Part shown: positions 1-9,360 of the stretch, in pieces
Position numbering within the stretch: the stretch's first letter is position 1
Layout of the letters: every line of letters begins with the position of its first letter
Origin: Chimonanthus salicifolius
Taxonomy: Eukaryota; Streptophyta; Magnoliopsida; Laurales; Calycanthaceae
Assembly (NCBI GenBank): GCA_013350335.1
Contig: CM023540.1
Location: 46,049,222 to 46,113,221 of the forward strand
Direction: 5' to 3'
DNA length: 64,000 nt
Notes under the pieces: model-generated
Database searches by the model: none
The model's input: the letters and a program-made list of their open reading frames with translations, nothing else
What the model was told of the DNA's origin: nothing
Program-made: the position numbers and the translations under genes

Positions 1-251
1 CTTTACATATCAGTCTCAAAGTTGGAGTTGTATCTATTTCAAAATGATCTTCTGGGAATTTGTAAATATTTTTCAGTTCTTCTACTATGAGATAGTCTTT
101 CAAAAAGTACTTATTCGTAATTTCCGAACATCGAAAAGTATTGGAAATAATTTTGTAAGAACTCGACAATTCTAAGACAGAAAACTGTCTTTACATGTCA
201 GTCCCAAAGATGGACCTATAACCATCTTAAAATGATTTTCTGGATATTTCT
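1..251. repeat. Spacer with a diverged direct repeat
   Basis: Positions 1-57 and about 190-246 are diverged copies of one 57-bp sequence (both begin ctttaca.. and share aaaatgat.ttctgg near the end), about 189 bp apart. No gene is visible. The copia LTR begins immediately after it, so this is the sequence the element inserted into. What the repeat belongs to is not clear. Confidence 0.5.
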
Positions 252-490
252 TGTTGAATTAGAAAGAGAGATTGAGTGAGACTCTGTCTCCTAACTCAAT
301 TAGGACTCTGTCTCCTAAGTCAATTAGGACTTATCCTTGTATTTTTTACCTATAAATATGTCACTGATGTAATTAGAAAATACAATAGAAATAATAAACT
401 CTCTTTCTATCGTGGTTTTTTTTCCCTAATGGATTTTCCACGTAAATCCAGTGTTATGATGATTTGTGGTGTGTGATTTGTGTTTCTACA
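252..490 (+). repeat. 5' LTR of copia element A
   Basis: It starts TGTTGAATTAG and ends TTTCTACA. A TATA box (tataaata, 351-358) fits the LTR promoter. Two near-identical 24-bp copies of gactctgtctcctaa.. stand in tandem at 279-302 and 304-327. The LTR is called from its TG/CA ends plus the primer site right after it; there is no second LTR in the window to compare. Confidence 0.75.
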
Positions 491-502
491 TGGTATCAGT
501 CA
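491..502 (+). other. Primer-binding site, initiator-Met tRNA type
   Basis: The sequence tggtatcag directly follows the LTR. It matches the first nine bases of the usual plant copia primer site TGGTATCAGAGC and then diverges. It fixes the LTR end and the plus-strand orientation. Confidence 0.7.
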
Positions 503-1812
503 GACTTTGATCCGAATCGAAGAAATTATCAGCTCTTGCCGACTAGTCGGGGTGTTTCCCGATTTGTCTACATTGTCCAGATCATCGTACCGCCAAGGCA
601 GGCAGATCTGTTTTCACATCTCGCTGCTTGTGCTTGCACCGTACGCTACTCTATACCGAAGAAGAAGATCAAACACTGCTGCCGCATTTGACCAGTTCTC
701 AGATCTGATCTGAAAAGAAGAAAGGGGCATCCAGTTTCTCTGCCGTGCGGCTGCCTCCCTGCCTCAACTGAAGCACAGATCTCTGATTGCTGCCTTCTAT
801 CGTCGTTCTCCGATCTATTTCCAAATCTTCCTCTAGTTGTAAAAAAAAAAAGAAAAAAAAAACAAAGGAAAAAAGTCAATCTGCAGCTACCGTTTGCAAA
901 TCAGTCTCGGCCTTTTTCGACGATGATCGAATACACCGAAGGCCGGAATCTTGCAACGTGTTTGCGGTTACCTCACCAACAGAAGTCTGTCTTCAGTTCT
1001 GCACTTTCAGATCTGTTCTTGCTTGCATCAAGGCCTTCTTTCCAACGCTACTGCAGCCTCTCTTTTTGGGCGTTTCTCCACCACTGCTACACCGATTGTT
1101 CACCTCTGCAACATCCGGAGTTCGTCTGCCAGATCTATCCGTGTGCTGCTCGCCACTCTCTTCGGTGAAAATTCCAGCGTACATCCTGGGTTTCTTTTCT
1201 GTGCCAACGACGCTTCCTCTGCGATTTTCAACAGTGTTTCTTCTTCACAGAGCCAGATCTGATTGGAATTGTTTTCGACCACAGCGAAAACCATACCTGG
1301 TTTTTTTTCTGCTGTTGCAGATCAAAGCCAAGCTTCTACTGTCTAGCGGACTTGCTACTGTTGTCTCTGTCTGTCCATTACTTCTGCTCACAGACCTGAT
1401 CAGTTATTCTGCGCTTTTGTTGCTCTTGGGAACTCGCCTGGATCTATTTAGATCTGGATCAATAGCCAACATTGCCTTTACTTATTGGGGTTCCTGTTTA
1501 GCAACTTGGGTTTGTTTTTTCACCATTCAGTTCTTCTCACGATTTGACTGGGCTGGATGCACGATTCAGTTTTTGGGATACAGTTATGGGTGATCACTGA
1601 TTTGAGTCAATTATCCGTCACAGATTTGCGCTCTGCCCTGCAGAGCCTCGGTGTCCTATTCTCCTATCTGCACTTGGTCTCGAAAGTTTGGGGCACTGTT
1701 GAGCACTCCTTTCGTTGCACAGAAGTATGGTTTTTCTTACGGATCTTGTTCTCTCCTAGAAAAGGGAAAAGGGGAGAGTTAAAAAAAAAAAAATTTACTC
1801 TTCTCCTTCACA
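503..1812 (+). other. Untranslated leader of copia element A
   Basis: About 1.3 kb between primer site and gag, C/T-rich, with an A-rich tract near 840-875. Open frames here encode low-complexity Ser/Leu/Phe-rich or Lys-run peptides without recognisable domains, so I call no gene. Long leaders of this kind are usual in plant copia elements. Confidence 0.55.
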
Positions 1813-2923
1813 GTGGGTGAATCCAACTGTAATCCAAGTGTAAGACTCTCATCAGTTTTGCTCAATGAAAATAACTATGTTATATGGTCTCGAGCGGTTA
1901 CCTTATCGCTCGGTAGTAAGAGAAAATTGAGATTTATCAATGGCAAGATTGTCTATCCTCCACTGGCTTCTACATCTAAATTCTCGCTACGGATTCTGCT
2001 ACAGTCATCGATCCTAATGTAGCTTATGATGATTGGCTCTCTAATGATCAATTGGTCCGTTCATGGCTTCTTAATTCTATGGAACTACACATTGCTAGTA
2101 TTTTTACCTTCTCTGATTCTACAAAAGAGTTGTGGGAAGCTGTCACTAACATGTATGGCAGTCAAATAATATTGCTCGGGTGTTTCTGATTCAAAATGAG
2201 ATTGCTACTATGCTACAAGGTGAACGAAAATTTTGTGATATGTTTGGACATATGAAGAGACTATGGAATGAATTACATTTCTATGGCCCACATACTACTG
2301 AAACACAGACTCTCGTGCAACGGGACGAAGAGGATCAAGTTTTTTCTTTTCTTCGTGCTTTACGGCCTGACTACGAATATTTGCGGAATAACATACTTAT
2401 GACAGATCCTCTACCCTTAGTGATTAATGCTTGCACTATCATTCAACGCGAAGAAACGCGACATGAAACTATGCCTTCTGCTATTCTGCATTCCTCGGCG
2501 AACCTTGAATCAAGTGCTCTCCTTACTCATAAGAATGACCGCAGACACTACTCTGAGTCTGAGAAGAAGAAAGCTAATCAGAATAAAGGACGCCTTCATT
2601 GTGAACATTGTAGAAAGATTGGGCACCCTAAAGATCGTTGTTGGTCGTTACATCATCATCTTAAGCCTAACTTTGAATCCAAAAAAAGAGACAAGGCTCA
2701 TATCGCAGACACTTCAACCACTCTAGATTAGTTGAGTCAGATTATAAATGATCTCTGTAAGTATCTGCCTCTTCCAAGCACGTTTTCTTTGTCTCATACC
2801 GCAGGTAACCTTCACTCTTTTATTGCTTCACAATCTAATGGTCATCCTTGCATTATTGACTCTGGAGCCACTGACCATATGGCTAATTCTTCTTCTTCCC
2901 TGTATGATTTTTCAACATCGTCG
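1813..2923 (+). pseudogene. Broken gag-protease of copia element A
   Basis: The capsid (UBN2/Retrotran_gag type) begins with a segment containing ENNYVIWSRAVTLSLGSK. The frame breaks near 2000 and again near 2170, then continues over 2180-2731 with LWNELHFYGPHTT and a zinc knuckle C-x2-C-x4-H-x4-C (CEHCRKIGHPKDRC) near 2600-2642. After a stop at 2729-2731, the next frame has the aspartic protease motif DSGATDHM near 2858-2881. The reading ends shortly after, at the junction with the neighbouring element. In intact relatives gag packages the RNA and the protease cuts the polyprotein. Two frame breaks, one stop and loss of all later pol domains make this copy non-functional. Confidence 0.8.
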
Positions 2924-4209
2924 ACCTGCAGCTCTGTACATTGGCCGTCCTCGGCCAAAGTTTTCAAAAAAGAAAACTCACCCTTCATGTCAGCAAGATA
3001 ACCTTGTAAAGCTTGCACTTGCACTCATGCAATCAACACCCACATTGAGGTGATATGTAGCATTTGTAAAGCTTGTTGTATTTGGTACAACCTTTTCTTT
3101 CACAAGCTGCAAGATGCAATGCTTTCCTTGTTGTTTGCTTACAACAATTGGGTTCTGTCACCTCGTCGATACCCAGCTGCTTTGGCCACCTGTAGTTCTG
3201 CCTATTCTCTGTAAGATAGAGATGATGCTGTATGTAAACCCAACAGCCCCTTTTTGCTGCTTACATGTTTCAAACAGTCCCCTCCAATCTACCGTAGTCT
3301 TCCCTCTATTGATCTTCTCTGATTGTTACCTTATAAAATGCTGCCATATGAGTCCACGTTGCCACCTATGTATGCCTCATGCTGCTAGCAAGGTCTCTTA
3401 GTTCAAGAAAACCTCCACAACTCGTGCAACTTCTTAAGACATACACTTTGCATGTATTTCAACCAAACTTGAAATCCCACCATGAGTAGAACTCTACTTG
3501 CCAACCCTTTATGCTTGCCTTGTTTTCCTCCAAGCATGACTGACGTGTGAAACACAACAATGACTCCTCCATAGCAGTCCAAATGGCCACCTCTTGTCGC
3601 AGACAACACCTCTTTGCAGCACACACCCAGACTGTCGTTCTCGCTGCAAGTCTGGCTATTGCTCGACACTTGTCTGTGCATTCAGATCTGGCTGGTATAC
3701 AACGTGTATACTGACCTGGTCTTCTCTCTCAAGACCAATGAATTGCTCCACCTTGCGACAACTCTTTCTTTCTTGTGCTGCCGCAACACTGCTGTCTCAG
3801 CTTCTCACACAACCAACCACCTCATTGGGTTCGTGTGTCTCCTACCTTCCTGATCCAGCACACGCAGATCTGCACTTCTGCTCTGGCGATGGGGCTTTGT
3901 CTTTCCAGCTGCACTTCTGCTGGCTGCCACTCACAGAGCTGAAAATCCAGATTTGCAGCGGTACTGCACTGTTGCTTCCGCCCCTCTTCGGCCATCGAAC
4001 TGTCCTCTAGACAGCATCAGATCTGCGGCTCGCCGCTGCTTGCAGCTTCCTCTTCCTGAATTGGCTGTTGTTTATGACTCCACCTGTCAGATCCAGACTG
4101 TAGATCATCAGATCTGCGCTTTCCGTCTCCGTCGCCGTCCAGTGCTGAATTTCGTTCATTCCGTTTACCCACCAAGTCCCTGGTCTCCAACCAAAGCTCT
4201 AATACCACT
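2924..4209 (-). repeat. Truncated internal region, left unit of the array
   Basis: It matches 5051-6342 along its length but lacks the first ~64 bp next to the polypurine tract and the left LTR. The primer site on the minus strand is TGGTATTAGAGC (plus positions 4196-4207), two bases from the LTR. Plus-strand open frames here are antisense to the element and are broken differently in the two units. Confidence 0.75.
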
Positions 4210-4986
4210 TGTTAGCGTTACGCGCGGAAACCAGAAAAATCGAAGTAGAAATAAACACACAACACAACACAGTATTTTTACTGTGGTTTGGCCCACCTGG
4301 CATACGTCAACGAAGCGACAGAATATTCACTATAAAAGAGAAAGAAATACATGTACAATATTAATGACTCCCTTGAGTCATGAGCCTAAACCCGAAGTCC
4401 CGAGCCCCTTGTACACCCATTTATACAATACACCGATGTCACCTCTCAGTTGGTGTTTGTATCTTCTCTCATCCAAAATAGTGAACCCAACTTCTGTGTT
4501 GCTCCCTTTACACTTCGTACGTTCTATGAGCACATCCCGACATGCTTCTAAAACGTGAGCTTCTCCGATCAACTATGTGGCCTCACACCCACGGTGTGAC
4601 CTCACTCTTGCATGTGGCCATATGTGGCCCTCTTCACATGCACGGCACTAGGCTACATCTTGCCGTGTGTTTCCTCTCTTCAAAACTGCCTGTATATATA
4701 GATGGAGCACCGTCTCAATTTGAGGCAATCCTTGTCATGCCCCTGATCCTAGATGAGAAGATCTAGGCGAATTGACGTGTTTGCATATCACAAATAGAAA
4801 CCCAGTTTGGTTACTTTAATGCAACCCACTCGGCTACACAATATCTATTCCAAACAACAACATCCATATTCAAAGAGATATTGTTGCTGGAAAGAATACC
4901 ATGCATATCCACGCTAGCCCTCCTTGATTTTCGGTCTCTGAAAATCTGGCTTGATATGGTTGAATGGAGGCCACACGATCCTAACA
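4210..4986 (-). repeat. LTR (777 bp), middle of the array
   Basis: On the plus strand it runs TGTTAG...CTAACA, a perfect 6-bp inverted end. A TATA-like tatatata lies near 4691-4698. It differs from the LTR at 6343-7122 by roughly 10 percent over the part I compared, so the array is old. Confidence 0.8.
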
Positions 4987-6342
4987 ATCTCCACCTTGGT
5001 GAGAATTCAACCTACCCTCCGAGACGTACTAAGACACAGTCCTCATCTCCACTTGCAGCTTTGTACATTGGCCGCCCTCGGCCAATGTTTTCAAAAAAGA
5101 AAACTCACACTTCATGTCAACAAGATAACCTTGTAAAGGTTGCACTTGCACTCATGCAATCAGCACCCACACTGAGGTGATGTGTAGCATTTGTAAAGCT
5201 TGTTGTATTTGGTACAACCTTTTCTTTCACAGGCTGCAAGATGCAATGCTTTGCCTCGTTATTTGCTTACAGCAATAGGGTTCTGTCACCTCGTTGACAC
5301 CCAGTTGCTTTGGCCACCTGCAGCTTCTACCTATTCTCTGTAAGACAGAGATGATGCTGTATGTAAACCCAGCAGCCCCCTTTTGCTGCTACATGTTTCA
5401 AACAGCCCCTCCAATCTACTGCAGTCTTCCCTCTATTGATCTTTACTGATTGTTTACCTTTTAAAATGCTGCCATATGAGTCCACGTTGCCACCTATGTA
5501 TGTCTCATGCTTCCAGCAAGGTCTCCTAGTTCAAGAAAACCTCCACAACTCATGCAACTTCTTAAGACATACACGTTGCACGTATTTCAACCAAACTTGA
5601 AATCACACCATGAGTAGAACTCTACTTGCCTACCCTTCATGCTTGCCTTGTTTTCCTCCAAGCATGACTGACGTGTGAAACACAGCAAGGACTCCTTCCA
5701 TAGTAGTCCAAATGGCCACCTCTTGTCGCAGACAACACCTCTTTGCAGCACACACCCAGACTGCCTTTCTCGCTTCAAGTCTGGCTATTGCTCGACACTT
5801 GTCTGTGCATTCAGATCTGGCTGGTATACGACGTGTATACTGATCTGGTATTCTCTCTCAAGACCAATGAATTGCTCCACCTTGCGACAACAACTCATTC
5901 TTTCTTGTGTTGCCGCAACACTGCTGTCTCAGCTTCTCACACAACCAACCTCCTCCTTGGGTTCGTGTGTCTCTTACCTTCCTGATCCAGCACACGCAGA
6001 TCTGCACTTCTGCTCTGGCGATGGGGCTTTGTCTTTCCAGCCTCACTTTTGCTGGCTGTCACTCACAGATCTGAAAATCCAGATATGCAGCAGTACTGCA
6101 CTGTTGTTTCCGCCCTCTCTTCGGCCGTCGAGCTGTCCTCTAGACAGCATCAGATCTGCCGCTCGCCGCTGCTTACAACTTCCTCTTCCTGAATTGGCTA
6201 TTATTGATTACTCCACCTATCAGATCCAGACTGTAGATCATCAGATCTGCGCTTTTCAGTCTCAGTCGCCGTCTAGTACTGAATTTCGCTCATTCCGTTC
6301 ACCCCCGAGTCCCTGGTCTCCAACCAAAGCTCTAATACCACT
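4987..6342 (-). repeat. Internal region, right unit of the array
   Basis: It begins with a polypurine tract (minus strand aaggtggagat, plus 4987-4998) and ends with the primer site TGGTATTAGAGC (plus 6329-6340). It is 1,356 bp and no gag or pol domain is recognisable on the minus strand. The element bounded by its two LTRs (4210-7122, 2.9 kb) is complete in structure but non-coding. Confidence 0.75.
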
Positions 6343-7122
6343 TGTTAGCGTTAGGCGCAGAAACCTAGAAAAATCAAATTGAAATAAACACACAGTACAA
6401 CACAGTATTTTTACGTGGTTCGGCCTACCTGGTCTACGTCAATGAAGCGACAGAATATTCACTATAAAAGAGAAAGAAATACATGTACAATATTAATGAC
6501 TCCCTTGAGTAATGAGTCCAAACCCGAAGTCCCGAGCCCCTTGTACACCCATGTATACAACACACCGACGTCACCTCTTTTGTTGGTGTTTATATCTCTC
6601 ACTCATCCAGAATAGTGAACCCAACTTCTGTATTGCTCCCTCTACGCTTCCTGCGTTCTAACGAGCACATCCCAACATGCTTCTCAAACGCGAGCTTCTT
6701 CGATCGACTATGTGGCCTCACACCCACGGTGTGACCTCACTCTTGCATGCGGCCATATGTGGCCCTCTTCACATGCATGACATAAGGCTACACCTTGCCG
6801 TGTGTTTCCTCTCGTCAAAACTGCTTGTATATATAGATGGAGCACCATCTCAATTTGTGGCAATCCTTGTCATAGCCCTAATCCCAGATGAGAAGATCTA
6901 GGCCAATTGACGTGTTTGCATATCACAAATAGAAACCCACTTTGGTTACTTTAATGCAACCCACTCGGCTACACAATATCTATTACAAATCAGCAACATC
7001 CATATTCAAAGAGATATTGTTGCTGGAAAGAATACCATGCATATCTACGCTAGCCCTCCATGATTTTTGGTCTTTAAAAATCTGGCTTGATATGATTGAA
7101 TGGAGCCACACTGATCCTAACA
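6343..7122 (-). repeat. LTR (780 bp), right end of the array
   Basis: On the plus strand it runs TGTTAG...CTAACA and is followed by unrelated AT-rich sequence (gaaacaac). Because the matching outer LTR on the left is missing, the target-site duplication cannot be determined. Confidence 0.8.
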
Positions 7123-7872
7123 GAAACAACAATCGTAATACACTAATTTTATTAATTAAAAGTACATCGACTATAAATTCAAAATAAAAGTGATAATAGA
7201 GGCTTCTTTTAAAATTTGGAATAAAAGTTGGTTGTTGATCTAATTTGGATCGTTCAAAAAATAATTGAAAATCAGTGTCTTTTTAATGAAACATGTAATA
7301 AATATTAGTGATACTCACTTGTCTACAAATAAATTTCTCTGTGATTATCCTTACTGATAATCACGGGCTACGAAACGACAATTGTCGTTTTGTTAGCTCC
7401 TGATTTTGTGTTGAATGATAGAGAATCTCTCTTTTGTATTATTACATACTGTGTAATTAAATGAAAAAAAGGAAAAATTACGTCCTTAATAAAATGTAAA
7501 AAAAATTAAAATTAGGAGAGAAAGTGGTTTCGTTTGATTGTATCAAGAAGTGAGTAAAGTAATGAACTGTGAGAGTGAGATGTGATCTGTGAACACACAC
7601 CCTGGCTTCCATTAATGAAAGAAAAAACATTTTTTTTATAAATGGGGGTCACAAGGTGTTACATCGTCACTTCCTCACACACAAATGTATTGTCTCTGTA
7701 GTTTGTACGAACATGAACACAAGTTGGTGTTTTCCTTCTTCAATGCGCCTTCTCAAGGAATAAAAAATAAAAGATTGATGATTATGAATCGAACGTTGGA
7801 TTCGATGAATCGAACGTTGGATTGGATAGAATCGTTCGAACGAATATTATAGAGAGAGATTTTTAAAAGATA
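7123..7872. other. AT-rich spacer with two short dyads
   Basis: No gene is seen. Two perfect dyads sit side by side: gtgattatc/gataatcac (7341-7349 and 7356-7364, 6-base loop) and the 18-bp palindrome aaacgacaattgtcgttt (7373-7390). A short direct repeat, tgaatcgaacgttggatt, occurs twice near 7785-7820. Confidence 0.5.
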
Positions 7873-8145
7873 TTGTTTTTCGATTGATTTTTATAAGGTA
7901 CAAAATTCATCTATTCTGAATTTTATGAATTCTATGATTGATTTTAAGTGAAAAAGGTATAATTTTCGACTTAAAAAATCGTATTCAAAGAATTAAGAGG
8001 GATGGGAATTTTTCCTTAATTATTTAAGTATAATTTTTGAAGTCCAAACTATACCCTTTTCACTTAAAATCAGTCCAAGAATTCATAAAATTCAGAGTAT
8101 ATGAAATTTGATACCTTGTTTATAAAAATAGATCAAGAAACGACA
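7873..8145. mobile_element. Foldback (inverted-repeat) element, MITE-like
   Basis: Arms at about 7873-7962 and 8050-8145 are imperfect reverse complements, for example ctgaattttatgaattct against agaattcataaaattcag, with about 85 bp between them. The size and structure fit a small non-autonomous DNA transposon or a folded remnant. I find no clear target-site duplication, so the superfamily is not assigned. A 22-bp direct repeat (aaacaaacgactagataaat..) follows at about 8157-8178 and 8200-8221. Confidence 0.55.
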
Positions 8146-8588
8146 TCACGTGAAAATAAACAAACGACTAGATAAATATCAATAGTGGGAGAGATTATAA
8201 ACAAACGACTAGATAAATATTTTTGCCTAAATTTTGGTCATCGAAATTTTAACACTGGAAAGATATCTCCCTAATATCAATAGTTAGGGATTTGACATAT
8301 TGTGATATACCTAGTTTGCTTCTCTTTGGACATGCAGAAAGTGAACTTCCCTATAAATTTCAAAGTCACCAAAGGCTACTATCTTTTAAAATCTCATATT
8401 AACATTTTTAGTTTTGCTCCTCCGTTTAAGTATATGATAATTATTCATTCAATTACCCTACTCTTTATCATGTCTTTCTTTATTTTTTCTATTCACGTTT
8501 TCCCATAGTCAACTCCTCTCGTTACTTACAAGTTACAACCTATCATATCTCAACTTTATGTAATGTAAGACTCACGCTATATCAAGTT
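8146..8588. repeat. Spacer with a dispersed repeat
   Basis: About 8365-8585 resembles about 29325-29540 (shared tcaccaaagg at the left, cctatcat.tctca.cttta and taatgtaag at the right) at perhaps 70-75 percent. A 68-codon hydrophobic open frame here is translated AT-rich repeat and is not called a gene. Confidence 0.45.
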
Positions 8589-9126
8589 ATGAACTATCCA
8601 TTTATTTTTATCATAGAGTGCGACTCATCCTTTAACATACCCCATATTAGTAGACATGCCCTTAAGATTTACAATACTGTTTAAAAACTTAAAATTCAAT
8701 TGAATTAAGTAATTTGGGCAAGTTTTTCAACACAATCTGAAAAACTATGTATTAATCACTAACTCGAACTCCTATCTAATTGAGCCAAATAAGACTAAAA
8801 TCATCTGAGTTTTATTTTATTTTTAATTATATTTAAATTATTTGACATGAACAATAAATTAAACAAATTAGCTAAGTCGTCAAATTAAATTGCATATTAG
8901 AAAATGTTTACAATTTTTTTTAGCATGGGTATCTTCATATTACATGAGCATGTATAAATCTTCCAATCCACACACACTTTGTAAATCGATTGTAATTAAT
9001 ATTTTCTTGATTATGATCAACTCGTGATCCAGTTCATGGTCTATTTAACTGTGGAACAGTGGGTAGGAACCATGTAACCCTTTCTGCCTTATATAAGGTT
9101 TTGGATTTATTGTATGGGTGGAAATT

Positions 9127-9360
9127 AAGGCAGTGCAATTCACTTTCGGAACTCGGGGTTGGTGTGTTGGTTAGAAATGGAAGTAGAAGTCTTTGAATTT
9201 CATCTTATTCTAAAAGGTCAATCTTCGTAGTTTTACTCGGTGTGTAGATAGAGAGACTTGCACACATCTTGAAGACCAATGGAGTGTTCTAAGAGATCTG
9301 GATGCCTCTATTTTAAGAAAAAGTTCACTTTTGGAAAATTTTGAATTGTATGAGAGTTGA
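9127..9360 (+). pseudogene. Decayed ORF remnant, counterpart of 26157-26399
   Basis: Unrecognised. Copy 2 of the duplication has an 80-codon open frame here ending in LRDLDASILRKSSLLENFEWYES. In copy 1 that frame is interrupted by small indels, but the last ~40 codons are still nearly the same. I see no domain. It may be the relic of an exon or transposon gene, or chance. Confidence 0.2.

Larger units (their letters stand above)
252..2923 (+). mobile_element. 3'-truncated Ty1/copia retrotransposon (element A)
   Basis: In order it contains a 239-bp LTR (TG...CA), a primer-binding site, a leader of about 1.3 kb, and a broken gag-protease region. It stops abruptly at about 2924, where sequence matching the internal region of another element (compare 5051 onward) begins. 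Integrase, reverse transcriptase, RNase H and the 3' LTR are not found, including beyond 7122. The element therefore cannot be autonomous and no target-site duplication can be scored. Confidence 0.8.
2924..7122 (-). mobile_element. Tandem array of a non-coding copia derivative
   Basis: Two copies of one internal sequence alternate with two LTRs: internal (partial) 2924-4209, LTR 4210-4986, internal 4987-6342, LTR 6343-7122. The middle LTR has a primer site on its left and a polypurine tract on its right, so it serves as 5' LTR for one unit and 3' LTR for the other. This is the expected product of unequal recombination between LTRs. No gag or pol domain is visible, so the family needed enzymes in trans. 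Internal sequence around 3860-4030 and 6000-6170 is shared with the gag-bearing 3.6-kb element at 30844-34426, a likely relative. Confidence 0.8.

Noticed and set aside
787..1593. 268-codon plus-strand frame
   Set aside because: It lies in the leader of copia element A, includes a Lys run from an A tract and low-complexity Ser/Leu/Phe sequence, and has no domain.
2920..2931. gtcgacctgcag, identical to a common cloning-vector polylinker stretch, right at an element junction
   Set aside because: Only 12 bp match. Flanking sequence on both sides is plant retrotransposon, and the right part is explained by homology to 5051 onward. Probably coincidence, though the junction itself is worth checking.
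5675..6382. 235-codon plus-strand frame in the right unit of the array
   Set aside because: Antisense to the element, no domain, and broken to 138 codons in the left unit (3594-4010).
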